Assembly: GCA_002867475.1 (NCBI GenBank) | Contig: PKTL01000081.1 | Span: 1 to 40,765, forward strand | From: Candidatus Woesearchaeota archaeon | GTDB taxonomy: Archaea; Nanobdellota; Nanobdellia; Woesearchaeales; BM511 | Length of the DNA stretch: 40,765 nt | Reading direction: 5' to 3' | In this document: piece by piece, positions 19,298 through 29,000 of the stretch | How positions within the stretch are numbered: the first letter of the stretch is position 1 | How the letters are laid out: every line of letters starts with the position of its first letter | Notes under the pieces: generated by a model | Databases searched by the model: none | What the model was told of the DNA's origin: nothing | The model's input: only the letters and a program-made list of their open reading frames with translations | Translations under genes and position numbers: made by a program

Positions 19298-20578
19298 TTA
19301 TTTCAATCCTATCATTGCTACATATTCCTTACCTAGATTATCAATAGGAAAAAGATCAATAAGCGATACACTAACACCACCTAATTCTTTAACATCATAA
19401 AGATAGAATACCTCTATTTCAGAATCTACCCCTATAACTGCTAAGTTAGATGAAACATTATAACTTGTCACACTATGATTATTATAAAATTCGGTGTGAT
19501 CCATAGTCATATTATATATCACATAAGAATATTCATCTTCTATCGGTTGGTTTTCCCAAGTATCATTTATTATTTCACCATCAGTGTCACCAACCACACA
19601 AGTAGCATCTTTACACATATATCCATCAGGACACACATTATGAGACATAGCCACTCCAGTTGATGAACCTGAATTACAAGCAAATGTAACATATTCAGTA
19701 TCAGATAGACAATAATCATTATAACTATCTAAATTTGTAACTACGCCATCATCTGTGTTATTGCAAAAAGTGATACTGTTTTCACATTTGCATGATTCAT
19801 TGATAAAATATCCTTCTGGACATTCAATCATCAATCCATCAGTAAAACAAGATTCAGGGTCAAATTTACATACACCACTATCACAAGCATATCCTGTTCC
19901 ATCCATCAGAGAATCACATGATGCTTCCTTTTTTGCAATCCTATCACCATCGCAATAATATTCAACGATTCCTTTATTTACGCCATCTATTACCCAACAT
20001 TTATCTTGTAGTTGGATTATATCATTTTCTGTTATAGTTCCTATAAATCCATATCCTTTTATTGTTCCAAAGACTTCAGCGTTGATTCCACCATCACTAT
20101 CAGTACAAAGAGATTCATTTATAGTTTCAACGCATACACCATCAACACAACCATTAGGACAAACATAATCTATACTATGCCCTACAGAATCTGGTGTTTC
20201 GCAAATGAATTCTAATAAAGTTGTTGCATCTCTGCATTTATCATCGCCGCCGCCAATTTTTATATCATCCGCATAAGTAACCATTGTTCCTTTTGTATAA
20301 TAATCATCACCATCAGTATCTTTACAAACAATAACTGAAGCTTCTGAATCACCAGTTTCGCTTTCACAATTAGAATCAGCTTCAGCAACTAGAACCATAT
20401 TTCTACCTCTTCCTTCATATAAACCTTCAAAATCAATTAGGCCATCACCATCATTATCTATTCCATCATTGCATTCTGTTATAACTTTTATCTTCTTTGC
20501 ATCACCGGTTATAGTGTCACAACCTGATATTGCAACCAGAAACAATGAAAGCACTAAAATCAAATATAATTTTTTCAT
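19298..20578 (-). CDS. Lipoprotein with Cys-rich modules and a Ca-binding-like NDGxDNDGDGLID motif
   Basis: MKKLYLILVLSLFLVAISGC lipobox (start at M7 of listed ORF); CNDGIDNDGDGLIDFE; CPNGCVDGVCV modules shared with the ORF at 31745. Confidence 0.8.
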   Translation of the reverse strand: MKKLYLILVLSLFLVAISGCDTITGDAKKIKVITECNDGIDNDGDGLIDFEGLYEGRGRNMVLVAEADSNCESETGDSEASVIVCKDTDGDDYYTKGTMVTYADDIKIGGGDDKCRDATTLLEFICETPDSVGHSIDYVCPNGCVDGVCVETINESLCTDSDGGINAEVFGTIKGYGFIGTITENDIIQLQDKCWVIDGVNKGIVEYYCDGDRIAKKEASCDSLMDGTGYACDSGVCKFDPESCFTDGLMIECPEGYFINESCKCENSITFCNNTDDGVVTNLDSYNDYCLSDTEYVTFACNSGSSTGVAMSHNVCPDGYMCKDATCVVGDTDGEIINDTWENQPIEDEYSYVIYNMTMDHTEFYNNHSVTSYNVSSNLAVIGVDSEIEVFYLYDVKELGGVSVSLIDLFPIDNLGKEYVAMIGLK

Positions 20579-20686
20579 TTTAATATTTTCCTCCAAACAA
20601 AAAATATTTTTTGTTTATAACAATTTATAGTATACTAATTTGTATACCAGTTTATAAAAGTTACTATTATTAAATTTAGAATTTAA

Positions 20687-21538
20687 TCAAAGGCTTTGCT
20701 GTATTATAGACTGATACAAGGTTATATTATCAAGAACAAAAGTCTCAACAATCACCGCGAACAATAACACCAATAAAGCTACTGATAAAAGCAGTGAAAC
20801 ATTTATCAAGATCACTTTCAATCTTTTTCCAGAAAATTTTTCTATCAATAAGCCTCTTGAAAGTATCCCGCCACTTATCGCTGCTATGACATAGCTCATA
20901 ATCTCAAAAATTAGATGTGTTATGACTATTACCATAATCAGCAAGAAATATATTATTGGATTGCCTGAAGTTGAAGCTGCTGCTCCTTTTGCAAGGATTC
21001 CAAAAATTGTTCCCCAAACACTCGCATTCCAGGTTATTATAAGAACACCCACATCACCTATCAAAAATGCTAAAAGAAAGCAAAGAAATAACACTATCAA
21101 ATTATTAGATAATATAGCTTTGAATAATGGAAGAGTAAAAGTCGCACTTCCAGATATGTCACCATACAATATCCCTATCTGATTCTCAAACAAATGATTT
21201 GCTGCAAAACTAGGCATAACAATACTAAAGAAACTGAATACTAACATCACACCAACAAAATACAATAAGTAAATCTTGAAAATGTTTGTCTTATCAACAA
21301 AAAAATATGAAAGCTTATAATCTTCTTCAGCTTCAATATTTTCCCCTTTATTCACCAAGCTTTTTATTGTTGGATAGAAAAGCAGCGATGTTATCGCGAT
21401 ACTTATCATTGCAGGGTCTTGAGGAAAAAGGATAACAGATATTCCTATTCCAATACATGCGAATGCTACACCTAGAATAAATGCGTAAAGAAAATTCTTT
21501 TCCAGTACCTTGCTTGAGTAAAGTCTTTCGAATACCAC
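20687..21538 (-). CDS. SpoIIM (stage II sporulation protein M)-like membrane protein
   Basis: 283 aa, about 6 TM; 'ILSNNLIVLFLCFLLAFLIGDVGVLIITWNASVWGTIFG' and 'THLIFEIMSYVIAAISGGILSRGLL' resemble the SpoIIM/DUF95 pattern. Confidence 0.7.
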   Translation of the reverse strand: MVFERLYSSKVLEKNFLYAFILGVAFACIGIGISVILFPQDPAMISIAITSLLFYPTIKSLVNKGENIEAEEDYKLSYFFVDKTNIFKIYLLYFVGVMLVFSFFSIVMPSFAANHLFENQIGILYGDISGSATFTLPLFKAILSNNLIVLFLCFLLAFLIGDVGVLIITWNASVWGTIFGILAKGAAASTSGNPIIYFLLIMVIVITHLIFEIMSYVIAAISGGILSRGLLIEKFSGKRLKVILINVSLLLSVALLVLLFAVIVETFVLDNITLYQSIIQQSL

Positions 21539-21608
21539 AATATAAAAAAATGAAAATTTAGTTATTTAAATCTATCTAAAAAAAAATTAAAAAAAGAAAA
21601 AAATGTTT

Positions 21609-24600
21609 TTATTCTTTCTTGTTTGCAATAAAGACCACCATTCCGATGATAATCATTGCTAATAACCCAATAAATACTCCTACAGGAAATCCTTTGGATT
21701 CTTCTTCAGGCATAACTTCTTCATCAACAACCTCAGCGGTTACAGACTCGCTTTCACCACTAGTTTCAACAGTTTTTTCAACTGAAGGTTTCTCTGTTTC
21801 ACTTGGAGATTCAGTAAACACCTCATTCTTCAATCCGATCGCGAAATAACTCATTCCTGGACTATCCGCTGAGAATACATAGTTATCACCTTCTTCACCA
21901 AGAAGAGTTGTTACTAGCCCTGTCCAAAATTCAGTAAACCTGTAAAGCATCACATCTTCAGGATTATCAGTGTTAGCTTCAACCCAAGACTTAGGAACCT
22001 TAAAAGTAATCTTTGCTTCAGTTATACCCTCATTATCAAGATTATCATGAACAATCTCAAGATATTTGTAAGCTTTTCTTGACCTTGAATTAACATTGAC
22101 TTCAGGCAAATCACTTGGTTTTTCAAGCAAGCTCTTACCAGTTATCTTAACATCAGATTTCTCTTCACCAACACCAATATCAACACTAGTAATCTCCAAA
22201 GTATCTTTATCAAAAGACACAGTCACAGTACCAACAGGTAATGAATCAATATATGTTGACTGAACAGTATCACTTGGAGGAGGAGTATAATTCCCACCAC
22301 TGCTTGAACGTTTTCTCTCAACAGTATAACTTATAGTTTCACTTGCAACATTACCAGCATCATCAGTCACGGTACAAGTAGCTATCCTTGTCCCAGTAGT
22401 AGATGTTGAAAGACCAGTAACAGTTCCTGTAAGAGCACCACTAAAATCATCAGTTCCTGTACAACTATAAGAAGTATCATCATTCAAATAATAAGATGTG
22501 TCACCCATAGTGAAAGTCACAGTAGGTGCAGTCACATCGAATTTTATAGCCACATAATTTGAATCTGCAGTTTCCATTGAAGCAACAATAGAATATGATG
22601 AATCCGCCTCAGTCATATTAGCAATAAATGTCCAATTCAAGATGCAACTATCTCCAAGAGTCATGTTATCCAAGCAAGTATCTGTAATTAAAGTTTTGGG
22701 ATTGGAACTAGTTGTATAGAACGGAGAACCATCTAAATCAAGAGCTGTCTTAGGCACATAATTAGGATTGAACTCATAATAATAACTCTTATCTGAATAA
22801 TCATCTGATATTATATCATAATAAGAAATCCCCTTACCTGAACTAACTCCTTGTAAAAAACTACCAGGAGTTATACTACCATGGTTTATCTTAATACTTC
22901 CATTCTCAAACAAGATTAACTCGCTTTGTGCAATACCTGCACCATCATACCATTCACTATCAACCCTGAAAACTGCATATTTTACTGGAGCAGTCAAATT
23001 ACTACAGAAGTATTCATTATTATAGCTAGCGGAGCCTAAATCATTCCACAAAAATGCGATGATCCTATTACTTTCCATCTCACCAGTATTAACTTCATAA
23101 TTTGAACCTATATCATCAAAAGTAAGCCTACCATTTGTATCTAGATAAACATCAGCAGTACTTGAAATAATTTCTCCAAAGAAAGGAAAATCAAATCCTA
23201 AACTATAAGTTCTGATCTCATCATCACCACTTGTTGTATGACTAGAAGAACAAGGATATTCTGAATTATAATTATTCCCACTAACTTCATTAATATCATA
23301 ATAACCTGAATCTTCATCCCTAACATAATTTAAGCTAACATTAAATGAGCCACAAATTGGAGAATCAACACAGCTCACATTCAATAATAAATCATAAGAA
23401 CCATTGAAATCCATATTTATTTCATTTACTGAAGGTTGGATAAATAAAAGATCAACACCTGTAGCAAGATCTGTCAATCCTCCATCGCTTATAGACCAAC
23501 TATGAATTCCGATTAATGTGTCATTTCTTGCACTAATAGCAGCAGAAGTATATTGTATGCCACTTGCATGTAAATTAACTGAATCTTGAAGGTTTGGTGA
23601 TTGGCTTGCCCAACCGATAAGGATCTTATTATAATTCAGAGTTGAAAGACCTGAACCATCAAACATAGTCCACATAGTTACGACATTTGACATATTCCAT
23701 CCGGATATATCTTGATTGAAACTTGATGCACTTTTAAACATAGATTGCATGCTTGTAACATTATGAGTATCCCAACCACTAATATCTCCATTGAATCCAC
23801 TATTAAAAGAAAACATACCATTCATATCAACAACATTAGAAGTATTCCAAGAACTTAAATTTTGATTAAAAAGATTTGCCTCCCTAAACATAGAACTCAT
23901 ATCTTGAACACTACTTACATCCCAACCACTAATATCTTGATTAAATGAATCAGAACCTAACATATAACCCATATCAATAACATTACTCACATCCCATCCA
24001 CTAATATCTTGATTAAATCGATCAGCATCATAAAACATTGTATTCATAGATACAACATTACTAGTATTCCAATCACTAATATTTCCATTAAATCTAAATG
24101 CAAACAAAAAAGCATTATCCATATTTGTAACATTTGAAGTGTCCCAATTATTGAAATTTGGCGTACTTAATACTTCACAATCATAGAATATATCATAAAA
24201 AGTTGTTGTTCCTGTCAAATCTAAAGTATCTGTAGCACTTATATCAAGATTGGAACATCCAGAAAAATATCCTCCATTATTTCCAAGATTTAATGTGCCC
24301 CATTGAGAAATATCAAGAAGCTTAAGCTTATCACCACCATGATCAAATCTAAAACCTTGTATGGTTCCATCGATGAGAATTTCATATTCTCCAGGAATTG
24401 AATAGGTATGATTCTTATCAACGTCATTCCATGAAGTAACTTCTCCTAAATTTCCATCTCCCCAATCAATTGTGAAATTATAATTTCCATCAGATTCTAA
24501 TGGTAAACTGATTGAAGTACTATTTGAAACTCCTGCTTTGGAAGTATCCCAAATTGAAATAAAAATCGAAGACGAATTTGTTATGGTTAAAAGACTGGAA

Positions 24601-25901
24601 TTTCCCCAATCACTATATGCACTTCCATCATGAAACCTAAGGCTACACCTCCATATATCACCAAGATTTGTATTTTCAGAATCTAATACAGCACTAAATA
24701 AAGTATCAACAGCATAACCATTATTATAATCTAAAGTCCTATTAAGCACGCCATCCTTATACCATCGAACCGTAACATTAATATTATCTCCTTGAGGGTC
24801 TAATATTGTATCATTACAATAAAGATCACTATCAACACTTCTTATACCATTTTCAAAAGAGATTGTTGGAGTTGGAGTGGTTATGGTTGGCTGAAGTCCT
24901 GCATCTGTTATGTCCCAACTGTGAGTATTTACTAATATTGATCTAGCATTAACAGCAGCCGAAGTATATTTGACATCAACATCCAATTGAACACTATCCT
25001 GTAAGTATGGTGATTGACTAGCAAAACCTATGAGTAACGCATCATAATTTTCAACTGAGAAACTTGTTCCTGTAACTATCTGATCAAGATATAAATTACT
25101 TGACATGTTCCAACTAGAAATATCCTGGTTGAACATTGGAGCATCATTAAACATATAACTCATATCAGCGACACTACTTGTATCCCAATTATCTAAAGGC
25201 TGGTTAAAATAAGGCATCATCATAAACATACCATACATGTTCTCAACACTACTAACGTCCCAACTATTCAAATCACCATTAAAATTACACCAATTAAACA
25301 TGAATTCCATATTAATAACACCACTAGTATTCCAAGTACTAACATTGCCATCAAAATATGAAGAATCAAACACATAACTCATGTCAGTAACGCCACTAGT
25401 ATCCCAACTAGTGAAATCAGCATCAACAAAATATTGACCTACATTAGCAAACATATAACTCAAATCAGTTGTTCCTGTAAGATCTAATGCATCAGTAGCA
25501 CTTATATCTAGATTGGAACACCCATCAAAATATCTACCCTTGTTTCCAAGGTTCAAATCACCCCAATTAGATATATCCAGAATCTTAAGCTTATCACCTG
25601 TGTTAGCAAACCTGAATCCTTGGATGGTTCCATTTATAGAAATATTATATCTGCCGCTAGATGCATAAGTGTGGGTAACTTCAGATTGGTTCCATACTGT
25701 GATGAGGTCACTTGAACCATCACCCCAATCAACAGTGAAAGCATAAGTGCCATCAATTTCAAGAGGAAGCTTCACTTGATCGGCGTTTGAAACACCTGTT
25801 TTAGTTGTATCCCATGTTGAATTAAAACTTGCTGCCGTTGTAAAGCTTGCTAGAAATATAGCCAATAATAAATAGATTCCAATCTTTGTGTTTAGCGCCA
25901 T
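21609..25901 (-). CDS. Surface protein: two PKD-like + BspA/DUF285 repeat blocks, nidogen-like region, PGF-pre-PGF domain, C-terminal TM anchor
   Basis: 'FNQDISGWDVSNVxxMxxMF' repeats; 'FTVDWGDGSSD...VTHTY' PKD-like; 'VTVSFDKDTLEI...SPGMSYFAIG' PGF-pre-PGF domain; TM 'VGVFIGLLAMIIIGMVVFIANKKE'. Confidence 0.9.
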   Translation of the reverse strand: MALNTKIGIYLLLAIFLASFTTAASFNSTWDTTKTGVSNADQVKLPLEIDGTYAFTVDWGDGSSDLITVWNQSEVTHTYASSGRYNISINGTIQGFRFANTGDKLKILDISNWGDLNLGNKGRYFDGCSNLDISATDALDLTGTTDLSYMFANVGQYFVDADFTSWDTSGVTDMSYVFDSSYFDGNVSTWNTSGVINMEFMFNWCNFNGDLNSWDVSSVENMYGMFMMMPYFNQPLDNWDTSSVADMSYMFNDAPMFNQDISSWNMSSNLYLDQIVTGTSFSVENYDALLIGFASQSPYLQDSVQLDVDVKYTSAAVNARSILVNTHSWDITDAGLQPTITTPTPTISFENGIRSVDSDLYCNDTILDPQGDNINVTVRWYKDGVLNRTLDYNNGYAVDTLFSAVLDSENTNLGDIWRCSLRFHDGSAYSDWGNSSLLTITNSSSIFISIWDTSKAGVSNSTSISLPLESDGNYNFTIDWGDGNLGEVTSWNDVDKNHTYSIPGEYEILIDGTIQGFRFDHGGDKLKLLDISQWGTLNLGNNGGYFSGCSNLDISATDTLDLTGTTTFYDIFYDCEVLSTPNFNNWDTSNVTNMDNAFLFAFRFNGNISDWNTSNVVSMNTMFYDADRFNQDISGWDVSNVIDMGYMLGSDSFNQDISGWDVSSVQDMSSMFREANLFNQNLSSWNTSNVVDMNGMFSFNSGFNGDISGWDTHNVTSMQSMFKSASSFNQDISGWNMSNVVTMWTMFDGSGLSTLNYNKILIGWASQSPNLQDSVNLHASGIQYTSAAISARNDTLIGIHSWSISDGGLTDLATGVDLLFIQPSVNEINMDFNGSYDLLLNVSCVDSPICGSFNVSLNYVRDEDSGYYDINEVSGNNYNSEYPCSSSHTTSGDDEIRTYSLGFDFPFFGEIISSTADVYLDTNGRLTFDDIGSNYEVNTGEMESNRIIAFLWNDLGSASYNNEYFCSNLTAPVKYAVFRVDSEWYDGAGIAQSELILFENGSIKINHGSITPGSFLQGVSSGKGISYYDIISDDYSDKSYYYEFNPNYVPKTALDLDGSPFYTTSSNPKTLITDTCLDNMTLGDSCILNWTFIANMTEADSSYSIVASMETADSNYVAIKFDVTAPTVTFTMGDTSYYLNDDTSYSCTGTDDFSGALTGTVTGLSTSTTGTRIATCTVTDDAGNVASETISYTVERKRSSSGGNYTPPPSDTVQSTYIDSLPVGTVTVSFDKDTLEITSVDIGVGEEKSDVKITGKSLLEKPSDLPEVNVNSRSRKAYKYLEIVHDNLDNEGITEAKITFKVPKSWVEANTDNPEDVMLYRFTEFWTGLVTTLLGEEGDNYVFSADSPGMSYFAIGLKNEVFTESPSETEKPSVEKTVETSGESESVTAEVVDEEVMPEEESKGFPVGVFIGLLAMIIIGMVVFIANKKE

Positions 25902-25956
25902 CTTATGAGTCCCACCAGTTTTTAAAAAAAAACTTATAGTTTACATTAGAAACCGC

Positions 25957-25968
25957 GTTTATAAATAT
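25957..25968 (-). promoter_or_regulatory. Putative TATA box for the 1430-aa surface gene
   Basis: Minus strand atatttataaa about 60 nt upstream of ATG 25901. Confidence 0.5.
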
Positions 25969-26010
25969 GTCGATTTTAAAAAATAAATTAAAATAAAAAA
26001 TAAGTAAAAA

Positions 26011-26030
26011 AAAAAACACTAAAAGTGTTT
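26011..26030 (-). terminator. Hairpin + T-tract, terminator-like
   Basis: Minus strand AAACACT-TTT-AGTGTTT followed by TTT...; perfect 7-bp stem, overlapping the TAA of the 1877-aa gene. Confidence 0.6.
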
Positions 26031-29000
26031 AGTCTTTCTTGTTTATGAAGATTATAGCTCCAAGAATAATTACTATAAGTAATATTCCTCCAACTATCAT
26101 CCAAGGAAATCCTTTAGATTCTTCTTCAGGCATAACTTCTTCATCAACACCTTCAGCAACTTCTACTTCTTCAGTTCCTTCACCAGTTTCTTCAACTGAT
26201 TCCTCAACTGTTTCTTCAGTTGTTGTTTCATCTGTTTCTTCTGATGGTTCAGCTAAGACTTCATCGTTCACTCCAATCGCAAAGTAGCTCATTCCTGGAC
26301 TGTCCGCTGAGAAGATATAATTATCACCTTCTTCTCTTAAGAAAGTTGTCACTAATTCTTTCCAAGTTTCAGTAAACCTGTAAAGCATTATACTTTGTGG
26401 GTTGTCTGCGTTTGCTTCAACCCATGACTTTGGAACCTTGAAAGTTATTGTTGCTTCAGTCACATCCTCATTATCAAGATTTGAGTGAACTATCTCAAGA
26501 TACTTGAACACTTTCTTAGACTTTGAGTTGACGTTCAGTTCTGGAAGGCTTCCTGGTTTCTCAAGCAAGCTCTTACCTGTTATCTTAACACCCTCAAGAT
26601 CTTCACCAACACCTATCTCGATTCCTACAAGCTCTAAAGTATCTTTACTAAATGATACAGTTACAGTGCCTGCAGGCAATGAATCTATATATGTTGTTTG
26701 TAAGACATCACTTGGAGGAGGCGTATAGCTTCCACCGCCACTGCTGCTTGATGGTCTTCTTTCAACCTCATAACTTATAGTTTCAGTTGCTTCGTTACCA
26801 GCATCATCAGTCACAGTACAAGTAGCTGTCCTTGTCCCAGTTGTTGATGTTGAAAGACCAGTAACTGTTCCTGTAAGGTTACCACTATATTCATCAGTTC
26901 CAGTGCAACTATAAGATGTTGCATCATTCAAATAATATGATGTATCACTCATCGTGAATGTGACATTTGGCGCAGTTAAGTCAATAGTCATATTCCAAAC
27001 TACTTCATCTTGGTTTCCAGCAAAGTCATCAATTTTTACAGTTACTTCATATACTCCTTCGGTTAGGTTTGTATCTTGATAGAACTCTAAAGCTGTACTT
27101 GACACATTACACTTAGCACCACAATTTGTATTATCATATTGTGTTTGTGTTCCATTGTTCAATTCTATAAAGTATGTTGTTGTATTGATTCCTGAACCAA
27201 CATCTGATAATGCAACGCTTATTGTAGGAGTCACATCATTTGTATATATCGGAGTGTTTCCACTGATTACAGGCTCATCAACATCAACTGCCACATAGAT
27301 AGTTGTAGAATTTTCAACATTTCCAGCATTATCTGTTGAGTAATATGTTACTGAGTGATTATCTGTTGTTGATAAGGTTATATTATCTCTAACAACCCCA
27401 TTGATTGTTGTGCTTGCTACATCACTGTGTGCATCATCTGAATCAATAGTTACTGTTTGAGATGTTGTCTGCCAACCAGTTCCTGAATAATCATCACTAC
27501 TATTTGGAGCTGTCACATCAATCAATATAAATTCTTCTTGGATACTATTATTGTTTCCAGCATAATCAACACTAAAATATCTTAATGAGTAATTTCCTGT
27601 TGCCAAAAAAGTCACAGAATCATTTGTTACCCAAACACCATTGTCAATACTATAATTTGTATATGCTAATCCTGAAACTGCATCGGTTGCATTAAAGATT
27701 ATGGTCGCACTTGACACCCAATCAGTTGGTACACCAATAGTATTAGTTATAGGACTTGATTTATCTAATGCTACATATTCAGTAGTATTACTTCCTATAT
27801 TTCCAACATTATCGACAGCATAATATGTTAAGGTATTATTACCTTCCACATTAATTACAATCATGTAAGGGTTTGTACTATCATTATACCAAGTTCCATC
27901 ATAAAAGTAAGTTGTGTGGTTAACTCCAGAATCTGGATCTACAGGGTTCAATGAAACCAAGAAATCTGTAGTTTGCCATGCTACTGGAGCATTACTATCT
28001 GTTGTTGGTCCATCCACATCAAGCAATGCATTTAGAGTCACATTATCTTGTATGTTTCCAGCATAATCAACACTGTAATAAGTTATTGAATAATTACCTG
28101 TCGCGCTTATCTCTATGCTTGTTCCTGATTGCTCGGGTGCGCTATCAACACTATACATAGTATAATTGACTCCTGAAAAAGTATCATTTTCAATCAAGGT
28201 CGCATTATAAGGTGTGGATTGCCAAGTTATTCCTGGATTGATATATCCAGTTGTTGGTTTTGTCTTGTCTATCAAGATATTGATAGTAATATTATCTTCA
28301 ACATTACCTGCATTATCAACTGAATAATAGACAACTGTATAGTTCCCACTTGAGTTTAATGTAAAATCTGTACCATTAGTCCATGTGTTTCCACCATTAG
28401 TACTATAAGTTGTGAATGCTTTTCCACTATCAACTTCAGTAACTGTCAGGTTCACATCAACATCAGTGTTTTGCCAACCAGTTGGTGCAGTATAGCTTGT
28501 AACTGGATCAACCTTATCAAGCAAAGCATAAATAGTAATTACTGATTCAACATTTCCAGCATTATCAACTGCTTTGTAAGTTATAGTATGATTTCCAGAT
28601 TCATTTATTAAGATAATAACAGAATCGCCCATAACTTGAACAACCCCTCCTAAATCAATAGTGTAATTAATATAAGATACGTTGCTTGTAGCATCAGTAG
28701 CACTTAAAGTTATATTAAAATCACTTGTTTGCCAAACACCATCTAAGTAATCATCTGTTGTGCTTGGTTGTGTCTGATCTACCAAGATATTGATTACATG
28801 AGGTGTTTCATTATTTCCAACAATGTCAACTGAATAATAGACAACAGTATAATTACCATCTGCTGATAATGTGAAATCTGTATCGTTAGTCCATGTGTTT
28901 CCACCATCAGTACTATACGTTGTATAATCAACCAAGATGTGGACATCTATTGTTGTTAGATTAACATCAACATCTGTAGTTTGCCACCCTACTGGAGGAG

